From Clostridia bacterium (GTDB lineage: Bacteria; Bacillota; Clostridia; Oscillospirales; CAG-272), in assembly GCA_017502975.1 (NCBI GenBank), contig JAFVTV010000047.1, forward strand, positions 1 to 55,378: a DNA stretch of 55,378 bases, in the 5' to 3' direction. Below, piece after piece: positions 9,801 through 18,837 of the stretch (positions are counted from its first letter, which is position 1; each line of letters begins with the position of its first letter). The translations under genes were made by a program, and so were the position numbers. Below the pieces are notes generated by a model. The model was not told the origin of the DNA, made no database searches, and was given only the letters and a program-made list of their open reading frames with translations.

Positions 9801-10244
9801 CTTGCTTCTATCCCCAACTACCCCGGTAGCTATATCATCGGTCGTTACACGAACTTCGCGTTCCTTGCGGCTTACAACGACAACAAGGATCCTATCCAGG
9901 AGCTGCAAAGCTACATTACAACTATAAATAAAGAGATCACGAGAAAACGTGAGGAGTTTGGACTTGAGACCCTTGAGATCGGTCAGACCCTGAAGAGCAA
10001 GCGCCTTGATCAGATGCTTGCAGCATTTAAGGCTGATGTAAAGGATATCGGGGACCAGAGCGCACTTGCAACCTCTGCTACGAGAGCCATGGGTGACGTG
10101 ATTGAATTTATTGAAAGTGAAAAGTATGATTTGGTAGAGTATCACGTACTCGAAAATATTCTTGCCGAATTGAAGGCGCTTGATGCTTCTGCGTTTGCGG
10201 ATACCATCATCGCACTTGAAAGAGCGATCCTTGTGATGGCATAA
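6819..10244 (+). CDS. Very large secreted solute-binding protein with N-terminal carbohydrate-binding-like region
   Basis: Probable receptor for a sugar or oligosaccharide ABC importer. It is 1141 residues, against roughly 420-560 for ordinary family 1 receptors. A signal peptide occupies about 1-35. A long beta-rich region follows, including a stretch at about 320-470 that resembles a CBM6/35-type jelly-roll (QAEYSG near its start, then WVRYSFKV). From about 645 to 1040 the sequence reads as a family 1 extracellular solute-binding domain, followed by a helical tail. There is no lipobox Cys. AAGAGGAGG precedes the ATG. It heads a seven-gene operon with four permeases. The substrate cannot be named from sequence. 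Confidence 0.85.
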   Translation: MKKKMLQRLLALVLAVTFIFGGSLTIGATGANAGGSNSTTDKTLADIREQLNADAYETYIKNNGDVERATAAIEIDGTQYKEFVKGSATDSDVREIVLEDGTKLLYTPNTGTTTWEVNIPATAKYSIIINYLPDDAKTASIERILKIDDAIPFAEARFLTLPKTWQNQYTYAKVEATKDTSLETIHAEALAAGFASAQIVTEEGKTFVSLEIPTVWTSALADFVTKYTVRFFTKDIDGNELRPGMVQTPTLSWYELRDADGFYAESFEFAFEAGTRTISLEAVNEPLSIQSIVLVPHVDLCSYEDYLNQFANVGSGTDKVLIQAEYSGASSSQTVYPVEDRTDAATLPSDTTCTLLNTVGGEKWQTAGQWVRYSFKVNTSGMYNIAARYRQNVLDGMYVCRALRITSTGAAAGELGYYDGSVPFYEASQVRFNYSSEWQSTLLNNGSGDAFQFYFKEGVEYTITLEVVLGSMGGIVGRVGKALTAINNDYLAIVKLTGASPDELRDYGFSRTMPDVMIDMILQSRELYAIAEELSRVTGEKSSNVATLEKVAWLLERMGTNEDEVAKYLDQLKSYIGSLGTWVSDAKTQPLQLDYLVVQPLGDELPKAKAGFWQALWHELSSFVMSFFRNYDRMGSTSEENAAETSIDVWIATGRDQAQVLRNLINNDFTPNSKFGTTVNLKLVAAGALLPSVLSGMGPDVYIGVSEDNVINYAIRGALLPVEGMEGFEEYTKANFNDSAMAVLGIEDANGVYHCYGLPETQNFNMMFVREDVLADLGIEIPKTWDDVLAAIPTLQANNMQIGMHQDYKIFLYQMGGTLFADGGMRINLDSNVGLEAFDTMCNFFTMYSFPKSYDFANRFRTGEMPIGFASYNGTYNQLIVFATEIKGLWNFYPMPGIEQADGTINNVSVATVTAISMMNGCGSEGGEAGELDKARAWEFMKWHSGAKCQIDYSNEMVAIIGPSAKHATANLNALSEMPWTSAELEQLMYQFNNLASIPNYPGSYIIGRYTNFAFLAAYNDNKDPIQELQSYITTINKEITRKREEFGLETLEIGQTLKSKRLDQMLAAFKADVKDIGDQSALATSATRAMGDVIEFIESEKYDLVEYHVLENILAELKALDASAFADTIIALERAILVMA

Positions 10245-10285
10245 ACCTCGGTTACATTTAAATTAGTGCTGTAAGGAGAAAAAAC

Positions 10286-11221
10286 ATGTCAAAGAAAAAA
10301 GCGGTGATCCGATCGGACATGACGCGTGCACAATGGACATGGAAAGAGATGAAGCGCAATAAGGTTGCTTATGCAATGATAGCACCTTATATGCTGATCT
10401 TCACACTCTTCACTGTCGTTCCTGTTGTGCTTTCGATGGTGATCAGTTTAACAAACTTTAACCTGCTCGAGGTCCCGGATGTGGTTTGGCTTGACAACTA
10501 CATTCGCTTGTTCCTCGACGACGATATCTTTATTCTTGCTTGTAAAAACACCTTGATCTTTGCAATGATCGTAGGACCTGTTTCTTACTTGATGTCCTTG
10601 ATGGTTGCTTGGTTTATCAACGAGCTGCCTCCTAAGATCCGTGCATTGGTAACGCTCGTTTTCTATGCACCTTCGATTTCCGGTCAGGTGTACCTCATTT
10701 GGGGCACCCTGTTCTCGGGCGACTCTTACGGTTGGGTCAACGGTATTTTGCTCGATCTTGGACTTATTACCAAAGAAATTCAATTTTTCCAGGATGCCGA
10801 CTACGTTATGCCTCTTTGTATCGTAGTTGCCATTTGGACCTCGCTTGGTACCTCGTTCCTGTCCTTTATCGCAGGCTTGCAGGGCATCGACCGTTCGATG
10901 TATGAGGCGGGCGCTGTTGACGGCGTGCGTAACCGTTGGCAGGAGCTTTGGTATATCACACTGCCCTCTATGAAGCCGCAGCTGATGTTCGGTGCCGTTA
11001 TGTCGATCACATCTGCCTTCGGCTTTGGTGGCGTAGTTACCGCGCTTTGCGGCTTCCCGTCTGTGGATTACGCGGCGCATACCATCATGCACCATCTTGA
11101 TGACTACGGCGGTCAGCGCTTTGAGGTTGGCTATTCCTCAGCGATCGCGGTTGTCCTCTTTGCAGTAATGATCGGTGCGAACATGCTGGTTAAGAAAGTG
11201 CTTTCAAAGGTGGGTCAGTAA
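10286..11221 (+). CDS. Sugar-type ABC permease, MalF/UgpA-like (first pair)
   Basis: Membrane subunit of a CUT1 carbohydrate importer; 311 residues with six predicted membrane segments. The cytoplasmic EAA loop that docks the ATPase is visible near residue 205 (YEAGAVDGVRNRWQELW, then ITLP). The ATG follows AAGGAG, 41 bases after the solute-binding gene. It pairs with the next gene as the MalF-like half of a heterodimer. No ATPase gene is present in this operon, so a shared MsmX/UgpC-type ATPase elsewhere is inferred. Confidence 0.92.
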   Translation: MSKKKAVIRSDMTRAQWTWKEMKRNKVAYAMIAPYMLIFTLFTVVPVVLSMVISLTNFNLLEVPDVVWLDNYIRLFLDDDIFILACKNTLIFAMIVGPVSYLMSLMVAWFINELPPKIRALVTLVFYAPSISGQVYLIWGTLFSGDSYGWVNGILLDLGLITKEIQFFQDADYVMPLCIVVAIWTSLGTSFLSFIAGLQGIDRSMYEAGAVDGVRNRWQELWYITLPSMKPQLMFGAVMSITSAFGFGGVVTALCGFPSVDYAAHTIMHHLDDYGGQRFEVGYSSAIAVVLFAVMIGANMLVKKVLSKVGQ

Positions 11222-11222
11222 T

Positions 11223-12098
11223 ATGGCAAAGAAACTTCGTACAAGAAAACATAAAGTCGTACTGAACCGCTCGGCCGGCGGTGATGCGGGCATCAGCGTA
11301 ATGCTGATCATTTTGGGCGCTTTCATGTTCCTGCCCATGGTATACGTTGTCAGCCAGTCTCTCAAGCCTCTTGATGAGCTCTGGATGTTCCCCCCGCGCT
11401 TCTTCGTGCGCAATCCTACCTTTAAAAACTACCGCGACCTGTTCATGCTGATGAACACCTCGTGGGTGCCCTTCTCGCGTTACATCTTCAATACCGTGTT
11501 TACCTCTGTTACAGGTACGGTCGGAAACCTGTTCTTCTCCTCGCTTGCGGCATACGCCATGGCAAAGATCAAGTTCCCGGGCGGTAGATGGATGTTTAAA
11601 ACGGTAAGAACCTCCCTGATGTTCCACTCGACCGTTACGGCGATCACTTCCTTTATTATTATGAGTGCGCTGAACTGGATCGATACATATTGGGCGATCA
11701 TCATACCTGCTTGGGCAACCTCGCTTGGTCTTTACCTCATGAAGCAGTTTATGGAAACCAACGTTTCCAACGCGGTTCTCGAGTCTGCCCGTCTTGACGG
11801 TGCTTCCGAGCTTTACACCTTCTGGGTGATCGCAATGCCCATGGTTAAGCCTGCTTGGCTGACACTGATCATCTACTCCTTCCAGGATCTCTGGAACAAG
11901 GGTGCCTCGATCTACATCCATTCCGAGCAGCTGAAATCCTTTAACTACGCTATCGGTCAGATCATGGCGGGCGGTATTAAGCGTGCAGGCGCACATGCAG
12001 CATCGCTTGTTATCATGATGTTTGTGCCGATTCTCGTGTTTATTATCACGCAGTCCAACATTATCGAAACGATGGGCTCTTCCGGTATGAAAGACTAA
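11223..12098 (+). CDS. Sugar-type ABC permease, MalG/UgpE-like (first pair)
   Basis: Partner of the preceding permease; 291 residues from the ATG at 11223, one base after the previous stop. An upstream in-frame start at 11175 would extend into the previous gene and is less likely, because AAAGGTGGG lies at the right distance before 11223. It has six membrane segments and the EAA loop LESARLDGASELYTFW followed by MP. The tight spacing argues for translational coupling and 1:1 assembly with its partner. Confidence 0.92.
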   Translation: MAKKLRTRKHKVVLNRSAGGDAGISVMLIILGAFMFLPMVYVVSQSLKPLDELWMFPPRFFVRNPTFKNYRDLFMLMNTSWVPFSRYIFNTVFTSVTGTVGNLFFSSLAAYAMAKIKFPGGRWMFKTVRTSLMFHSTVTAITSFIIMSALNWIDTYWAIIIPAWATSLGLYLMKQFMETNVSNAVLESARLDGASELYTFWVIAMPMVKPAWLTLIIYSFQDLWNKGASIYIHSEQLKSFNYAIGQIMAGGIKRAGAHAASLVIMMFVPILVFIITQSNIIETMGSSGMKD

Positions 12099-12112
12099 TT
12101 AAGGAGGAAAAC

Positions 12113-14308
12113 ATGAAAAAGATCATATCTGTTATATGTGTGCTGTTTGCCCTCCTGATGGTGCTTTCCATCCCGGTGGGTGCTGCGCAGGCATACACAA
12201 CCTACACCTATTCCATTGGCGGCTCCCCGTTGTATTCTCCTGACGCTTATACGGCAGAGAAGATCATCGACTACAAAACAATGGGTGTTGAAGTGCCGCT
12301 TTCTAATGTAAATGATATGGTTACTGATGAGGCAGGTAACGTTTATATTGCCGATACCGATAACAACCGTATCATTTGCCTTGACCGTTACTTCCATCTC
12401 CGCTTTGAGATCAAAAACTTTACAAACGGTCAGGGTATTGCCGATTACTTTACCAAGCCTGAGGGCGTTTTCGTAACAGAGAATCGTTACGAGGGTGTTG
12501 ATGAAAACGGTGAACCCAAGCTGAAGTATCCGGGTCGCATCTTTGTGTGCGACACGCAGGCAAACCGTATCGTGACCTTTAACCTTGACGGTAGCTTTGA
12601 TTCTGTCATTGAAGCGCCTAAGTCCGAGCTGTTTTCTGAAAATGCCGTTTATTGGCCCGTAGCAATTGCGGTTGATGCTTACGAGAGACTTTATGTGGTC
12701 TCCTCCGAGACCAGTGAGGGTATCATTGTTATGACCGACAAGGGTGAGTTTACCTCCTTTATCGGTGCACAGCAGTCGGTGCTTTCTGTATGGGATAAAA
12801 TTTGGCGTCGCTTCCAGACCAAGGAGCAAAGAGCCGTATCCCAAACGGTTATTTCTTATCCTTATAACAATATCACTATTAATGAGAACGGTTTTATTTA
12901 CGCAAGTATTTACGCTGAAGAGCTGCTCGCGCAAATGGAAGCTGCGATCGCTTCTAAGGATACGAAGGGTGATTATGCGCCCGTAAAGCTGCTTAACCCT
13001 GCCGGTGATGAGATCATGCGCCGTAACGGCTTTTGGCCGCCTGCCGGTGAGATCAATTATATGACGATGGGCGCGAAGGCCTCATCCGGAGTTTCCCGTG
13101 TTGAGGACGTTGCGTGCGGTCCCGAGGGCACATGGTCGATCTTTGACTACCATCGTAGTAAGATCTTCACCTATGACTATGACGGCAACCTACTGTTCGC
13201 CTTTGCCGATACAGGTAACCAGCTCGGTAATTTTACCGAGAGATCGATCCGTGCGATCTGCTATCAAGACGACGTGTTCCTTGTGCTTGATTCGAGCGGC
13301 AACATTACCGTGTTTAAGCGTACTGAGTACGGTGACGTCCTGATCCGCGCACTCTACCATCAAAATCAGCGTCTTTACGACCTTGCTTTGAATGACTGGA
13401 GTGAGATCTTGATGCGTAACTCCAACTACGATGCCGCATACGTTGGCATTGGTAAGTGCTTGTCTCAAGGTAACGTCGGCAAGTACGAGGAGTCGCTTGA
13501 TTACTTCCGTGCTGCGTATGATACCCAATACTACTCTGTTGCATATAAAGAGATCCGCAAGGAGTGGATGTCCCGCTTCTTCCTGTTGATCCCTATCGTT
13601 ATTGTAGTAGTTTGCGTGCTTATCAGTAAATTCCTCAAGCATGCCGCTAAGATCAACAAGCGGGTATCTGTTTCCGGTAAAACTCGTACCTTTAAGGATG
13701 AGCTGTACTATGTATTCCACTTGATGTTCCACCCGATGGACGGCTTCTGGGATCTGAAGCATGAAAAGCGTGGTTCTGTGAGAGGCGCGTTGGTATTCCT
13801 TGTGATTACCGTGGTGGCACTGTTCTACCGTGCGATCGGCTCTGGCTACGTTATGAATCCGCAGGGCACCGGCACTGCAAATATCTTTATGCAGATCTTG
13901 GTAGTGTTTGTACCGGTGCTGCTGTTTGTGGTTGCAAACTGGTGTCTTACTACCTTGTTTGAGGGCGAGGGCAGCTTTAAGGATATTTTCATTGCTACCG
14001 GCTACTCAGTGTTGCCCATTGCAATTACAACCATTCCCGTAACCTTGTTCTCCAACTTTGTGGTAGCGGAGGAGCTTAACATTCTCAGCCTTATCGCAGT
14101 CATTGGCTTTATTTGGACGGGTATGCTGTTGTTCTTCGGCACAATGGTGACGCACGATTATACCATGGGCAAAAACTTTGTTACTGTTCTTGGTACTATA
14201 GTTGGTATGGCGTTTATCATGTTTATCGCTGTTTTGTTTACCTCGCTTGTTATGGATATGGTAACGTTTGTTTCCGGCATTGTTTCCGAGATCAACTATC
14301 GACTGTAA
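12113..14308 (+). CDS. Secreted NHL-repeat sensor fused to a Yip1-type membrane domain
   Basis: 731 residues. A signal peptide (about 1-25) leads into a beta-propeller of NHL-type repeats (about 50-430), seen in NVYIADTDNNRI and similar blades. A short helical TPR-like stretch (about 425-475) follows, then a membrane helix at about 485-505. A cytoplasmic linker leads to a C-terminal Yip1-like domain with about five membrane segments (about 540-731). The propeller should face outward. Function is not established; in this operon it may scaffold or gate the importer. AAGGAGG precedes the ATG. Genes of this type next to DUF5696 and sugar permeases recur in Clostridia (general knowledge, not checked here). 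Confidence 0.8.
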   Translation: MKKIISVICVLFALLMVLSIPVGAAQAYTTYTYSIGGSPLYSPDAYTAEKIIDYKTMGVEVPLSNVNDMVTDEAGNVYIADTDNNRIICLDRYFHLRFEIKNFTNGQGIADYFTKPEGVFVTENRYEGVDENGEPKLKYPGRIFVCDTQANRIVTFNLDGSFDSVIEAPKSELFSENAVYWPVAIAVDAYERLYVVSSETSEGIIVMTDKGEFTSFIGAQQSVLSVWDKIWRRFQTKEQRAVSQTVISYPYNNITINENGFIYASIYAEELLAQMEAAIASKDTKGDYAPVKLLNPAGDEIMRRNGFWPPAGEINYMTMGAKASSGVSRVEDVACGPEGTWSIFDYHRSKIFTYDYDGNLLFAFADTGNQLGNFTERSIRAICYQDDVFLVLDSSGNITVFKRTEYGDVLIRALYHQNQRLYDLALNDWSEILMRNSNYDAAYVGIGKCLSQGNVGKYEESLDYFRAAYDTQYYSVAYKEIRKEWMSRFFLLIPIVIVVVCVLISKFLKHAAKINKRVSVSGKTRTFKDELYYVFHLMFHPMDGFWDLKHEKRGSVRGALVFLVITVVALFYRAIGSGYVMNPQGTGTANIFMQILVVFVPVLLFVVANWCLTTLFEGEGSFKDIFIATGYSVLPIAITTIPVTLFSNFVVAEELNILSLIAVIGFIWTGMLLFFGTMVTHDYTMGKNFVTVLGTIVGMAFIMFIAVLFTSLVMDMVTFVSGIVSEINYRL

Positions 14309-14328
14309 GCGCGGAAAGGAGATAAGAA

Positions 14329-17300
14329 ATGAAAAATAAAAAACTGCTGATGCGGTTGCTCTGCGCGCTTTTGTCGATTGTGATGCTTGCGTGCATGTTG
14401 CCCGCGATAACGGTTTCTGCAGCGGATGAGGCTGAGGATGAGGATGCCGTAATCGATTATACCAACGTTCCTTACGAGAGTGCTGAGGCACGCTACCAAG
14501 CGATGAAGGAGTACTACAACGACGGTACCTACGCGCTTGCTTGCGATGAAAATCTCGGTGTTGTTGCATACAAGAAGATTGCAACCGGTGAGATTCTCTT
14601 TACCAATCCTTGGGACATGAAAAAGGAACCCTCTAAAGAGGAGAGCGTTCGCCATGATCTGATGGCGCAGATCTTCTTGACTTATACCGACAGTCAAGCC
14701 GGTGGCAAGACCCTCAATAGCTATACAGATGCGATTCTTAAGGGTCAATATGCGATAACACCCATTCAAAACGGTGTTCGCGTAGAGTATGCGATTGGCG
14801 AGATCTCGGCTCGTATTCTCGTGCCGCTTCGTATTGAAAAATCGAGCTTCGAAGAAAGAATCATGAATCCCCTTCGGGAAAATCTGTCGAGCCGTAATTT
14901 CAGCAAATTCATGGCTTACTATACGCTCAAGAAGCAGGGTGGTCCCGGTATTGCCGCAGCATACCCTGTAACTGAGGAGAAGGGGATCGATATTTACGTT
15001 TTCAACGATGACGTAACTAAGACCAAGGTTCTTCGTGAGCTTGAGGCATGGATCCTTGCATATTGTCCCGATTATTCCTTCGCGCAGATGGATGAGGATT
15101 ATGAGTTGGTGGATTTTGAATATGAGTCTACCTCGCCCGCAGTATTCAGATTGGCCCTTGAATATACTGTAGACGCAAACGGTCTTTCCGTGGCGCTTCC
15201 CGCCAACGGTTTGCGTTACGACGAAACTGTATATCGCATTACCGATCTTCAGATCTTGCCGTATATGGGTGCAAGCTACAAGGGCAACCCCACCGGTGTG
15301 AACAATGAAACGGGAGAGCCGGTAGACGGTGGTATCACGTATTCCGGTTATTCCTTCATTCCCGACGGTTCCGGTGCGTTATATGATCTGACTCAGGTTA
15401 TTTCTCGCCCTGCCCGTGTGTACGGCGAGGACTATGCGCTTCTTTCGGTAATCGGTTCTCATATCGTGCCGATGCGCATGCCTGTGTTTGGTCAGGTGGA
15501 AACCGCTACATATCCTGACGGTAAAACCGAAAGCCGCGGCTTCCTCGCGATTATTGAAGAGGGCGAAAGCTTGGCTTCTATTGCGCCGAACCATTCCACT
15601 AAATTCTACTCTTCGGTAGTTGCTTCGTTTATTACGCGCCAAACCGATACCTCTACCTCAAGCTGGTCCGTATATGCAAACCGCCGCTATACCGATGATT
15701 ACAGAATGCGTTATATTATTCTTTCTGATGATACAAAGGCGCAGTCTGCATCGCTGAATAGCTACTATGAATGCTCTTGGATGGGCATGGCGTGCGCATA
15801 TCGCGATTATCTTGATGCCAAGGATAATGGCTTTGAGCGCCTTAGCGCTGAGGATGTTTCGGCGTCTATCCCGCTTTATATTGAAACCTTTGGCTGTATG
15901 GACACCGTTAAAAAGATCATGTCCATTCCCGTAACCGTTTCTGTATCGCTGACCTCCTTTGAGGATATCGAGACCATGTATGAATATTTGGCAGGCGAGG
16001 GTGTTACGAACGTAAACTTTAAGCTTACCGGTTATGCAAACGGCGGCCTTTATTCTGAGGTTCCTTACAAGCTGAAATGGGAGGGATCTGTTGGCGGCAA
16101 ATCCGGCTTCAAGGATCTGCTTGAATATGCGGCAGAGCACCCCGAGCTTGGCATTTTCCCTGATTTTGATTTTGTTTACACTAGTGGCGGCGGTACTTCA
16201 GTTGACATGAAGAAATACGGTGCGCGCACGGTAGACAACCGTTATACCTCTAAGCGTTCCTATTCGGTTACGCAGCAAACGCTGATCAGCTATTACCAAA
16301 TGGTGCTTTCTCCCGCAACCTTTAGCCATTTTTACGAAAAGCTTGAGAAAAAATACAGCAAGTACGATAACGGTGCGATCTCGCTTTCTACCATGGGTAG
16401 CGACTTGAACTCCAGCTTTGCAGAAGAGGATACCTCGCTGCGTGAGGACTCCAAGAACTACACTATAAAGGCGCTTGAGTACTTTACCTCCCGTGATTAT
16501 GAGGTTATGGTAGATGGCGGCAACGCGTTTACCTGGAGCTATGCCGATTATATCCTTGACGTGCCGCTTAGCTCTAACGGATATATTACCGAGATGGCAA
16601 CTGTTCCGTTTATGGGTGTAGTACTCCACGGTTACGTGGAATTTGCAAGCAGTGCACTCAACCTTGAGGGTAACCTTACCTATGCAATGCTGAAGGCAAT
16701 GGAGAGCGGCGCTGGCGTATACTTCCTGCTTTCTTATACCAACACTGAGCTTTTGAAAGAGGATATGCTCCTTTCTCAGAATTATTCGGTTCGTTACGAT
16801 ATCTGGCAGACCCGTTTGGTTGAGATCTACAAGGAGCTAAATTCCGTGCTTAGCGATGTGCAAACTAAGCTGATCATCGACCATGAGCTGCTTGACGGCA
16901 CTCGTGTTCCCGATGCAGATGAGCTGCTGCAGGATGCGATCGATGCAGCTGCCAAGAGTGCTGCGGCTGTAGCACAAAGACGCGAGAATATTGCGCTTGC
17001 TACCACGACTCTCAATCAGATCAACAAGCGTATGGCACAGTACAAGGCTGATCTTGCTGCAAAGTATGCGGCAATGCAGGCATTGCGTGCAACTGATAGC
17101 ACGTTGATGACGGCATGGAATGCTTACGTTGATGCTTGCGTTGCTGATCCCACAAATATAAATACAGCCGTTAAGCAAGCATTCTTCTTGACGCTGACCA
17201 CCTGTGTGGCAGAGCCTATGGCAGAGCTTATGATGTTAAGAGAAACTGTTGATGATTTGGTGGATGTAGCACAGGCCAATTATCAGTTCTTGGTTGACAC

Positions 17301-17823
17301 AAAGGCTGATGCTGACGTTGTCGCCGCCGCAGCCACTGTGCTTGACACCATTGTTGCTGCTTACAATGACATCGTAGCAAGCTACGGTGAGGCTTCTGAA
17401 AATCTTACTTTTGACCGTGCTAAATTCCTTTACGGCGATGTGGCTTACGCCAATGTTTCTGTTGAGGATCTTGCCGCACTCTTTGTCACTGCACTCAAGG
17501 GTGACTTGGCACACGATGATAAAGACATCGATCTTGAGAATCTGATCGATACGCTTGCCGTGGGTCTTGTAGTGAAGTCTGAGCCTGTTGCAGGTGTTAC
17601 CAACAGCACTGCAGAAGGCAATGTCGATAAGTCTTATAAGTATGCAGTTGACAGTGATATTGTATATGTAACCTACGGCGATTACGAAAACGGAAAGCCC
17701 GTGGCTTACAAGTCCTTTATTCTTAACTTTAACGATTATGCAATCACCACCACCGTTGACGGTGTTGTATATCACATCGCTGCTTACGGTTATGCCGTGA
17801 TCATGCATAATACCAATGCTTAA
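14329..17823 (+). CDS. Giant secreted DUF5696-type protein
   Basis: 1164 residues with an N-terminal signal peptide (about 1-31). The middle (about 250-780) resembles DUF5696, which has the look of a TIM-barrel glycoside-hydrolase-like fold (segments such as GVTNVNFKLTGY near 555 and DFDFVY near 615). A long alanine-rich helical, probably coiled-coil, insertion follows at about 845-1040, and then a beta-rich end. No catalytic residues can be assigned with confidence. GGAAAGGAG precedes the ATG. It sits between the two permease pairs, so it probably binds or processes the imported glycan at the cell surface. Confidence 0.75.
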   Translation: MKNKKLLMRLLCALLSIVMLACMLPAITVSAADEAEDEDAVIDYTNVPYESAEARYQAMKEYYNDGTYALACDENLGVVAYKKIATGEILFTNPWDMKKEPSKEESVRHDLMAQIFLTYTDSQAGGKTLNSYTDAILKGQYAITPIQNGVRVEYAIGEISARILVPLRIEKSSFEERIMNPLRENLSSRNFSKFMAYYTLKKQGGPGIAAAYPVTEEKGIDIYVFNDDVTKTKVLRELEAWILAYCPDYSFAQMDEDYELVDFEYESTSPAVFRLALEYTVDANGLSVALPANGLRYDETVYRITDLQILPYMGASYKGNPTGVNNETGEPVDGGITYSGYSFIPDGSGALYDLTQVISRPARVYGEDYALLSVIGSHIVPMRMPVFGQVETATYPDGKTESRGFLAIIEEGESLASIAPNHSTKFYSSVVASFITRQTDTSTSSWSVYANRRYTDDYRMRYIILSDDTKAQSASLNSYYECSWMGMACAYRDYLDAKDNGFERLSAEDVSASIPLYIETFGCMDTVKKIMSIPVTVSVSLTSFEDIETMYEYLAGEGVTNVNFKLTGYANGGLYSEVPYKLKWEGSVGGKSGFKDLLEYAAEHPELGIFPDFDFVYTSGGGTSVDMKKYGARTVDNRYTSKRSYSVTQQTLISYYQMVLSPATFSHFYEKLEKKYSKYDNGAISLSTMGSDLNSSFAEEDTSLREDSKNYTIKALEYFTSRDYEVMVDGGNAFTWSYADYILDVPLSSNGYITEMATVPFMGVVLHGYVEFASSALNLEGNLTYAMLKAMESGAGVYFLLSYTNTELLKEDMLLSQNYSVRYDIWQTRLVEIYKELNSVLSDVQTKLIIDHELLDGTRVPDADELLQDAIDAAAKSAAAVAQRRENIALATTTLNQINKRMAQYKADLAAKYAAMQALRATDSTLMTAWNAYVDACVADPTNINTAVKQAFFLTLTTCVAEPMAELMMLRETVDDLVDVAQANYQFLVDTKADADVVAAAATVLDTIVAAYNDIVASYGEASENLTFDRAKFLYGDVAYANVSVEDLAALFVTALKGDLAHDDKDIDLENLIDTLAVGLVVKSEPVAGVTNSTAEGNVDKSYKYAVDSDIVYVTYGDYENGKPVAYKSFILNFNDYAITTTVDGVVYHIAAYGYAVIMHNTNA

Positions 17824-17838
17824 GGGAGGTAAAAACTT

Positions 17839-18819
17839 ATGACAAATCAAGTAAAAGCGTCGGCAGTAGCCACGCCTAAAAAGAAAAAGAAAATTCCCTC
17901 CCTTGACAGAAAGAAATCTCGTGCGGGTTGGCTCTTTGTGTTGCCGTTCCTGATTGGATTGGTATTCATCTATTTTCCGATTCTTTGGGAATCGTTTTCC
18001 TACAGCTTTTATAATTACACCACGGTGAAGGGTATCGTCACCAAGGAATTTGCGGGTTTTCAGCATTATACTTCTGCCTTTACGGGTGATGCTGCCTTTG
18101 CACAGGCTCTGCTGACCGGCTTGAAGGAAATGGCGTTTGATATTCCTGCGATCCTGATTTTCTCGCTCTTTGTTGCTGTGATCCTCAACCAGAAAATGAT
18201 TGGCCGCGCAGCATTCCGTGCGATCTTCTTCCTGCCCGTTATCGTTTCTACGGGTGTTATGGAGTCTGTTATGTCCTCCTCCTACGGTGCCTCCGGCGAC
18301 CAGATGGATCTCGGTATGGAGGACGGCGAGGAGGCAGTTGAGGAGTTAGCAACCTCAACTGCGCTCGAAGCGCTGCTTATCAGCATTTTCCAAAACCTTG
18401 GCTTCGGTACAGGTCTTGTTACTTACATTTCCTCTGCCGTTGCAAGTATTTCTGGCATCATAAACCGTTCCGGCGTGCAGATCTTGATCTTCCTTGCAGC
18501 TCTGCAATCGATTTCTCCCGCTATTTACGAGTCTTGCCAGATCGATGGTGCGACCTCGTGGGAGACCTTCTGGAAGATCACCTTCCCCATGGTGAGCCCG
18601 ATGATATTGGTAAATGCCGTTTATACGATCATTGACTCCTTTACTACGGATTCCAACTCCGTCATGCAGCTCATAAACAATACGTATATGGGTGTAACGG
18701 CAACCGCAAAGAGCGTGAGTGCTGCTATGGGTTGGATGTATTTCCTTGTAGTATTGGCGATCGTTGGTATAGTGGCAGGCATTTTCTCCATGTATGTATT
18801 CTATCAGAGAAGAGATTAA
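17839..18819 (+). CDS. Sugar-type ABC permease, MalF/UgpA-like (second pair)
   Basis: 326 residues with six predicted membrane segments and a lysine-rich cytoplasmic N-terminus. The EAA loop is QIDGATSWETFWKITFP near residue 233-249. The periplasmic region near 150-175 carries an acidic insertion (MEDGEEAVEEL), longer than in the first-pair MalF-like protein. AAGGGAGG precedes the ATG, 15 bases after the DUF5696 gene. It forms the second permease pair with the next gene. Confidence 0.9.
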   Translation: MTNQVKASAVATPKKKKKIPSLDRKKSRAGWLFVLPFLIGLVFIYFPILWESFSYSFYNYTTVKGIVTKEFAGFQHYTSAFTGDAAFAQALLTGLKEMAFDIPAILIFSLFVAVILNQKMIGRAAFRAIFFLPVIVSTGVMESVMSSSYGASGDQMDLGMEDGEEAVEELATSTALEALLISIFQNLGFGTGLVTYISSAVASISGIINRSGVQILIFLAALQSISPAIYESCQIDGATSWETFWKITFPMVSPMILVNAVYTIIDSFTTDSNSVMQLINNTYMGVTATAKSVSAAMGWMYFLVVLAIVGIVAGIFSMYVFYQRRD

Positions 18820-18837
18820 GGAAAGGAGGATGTTAAT

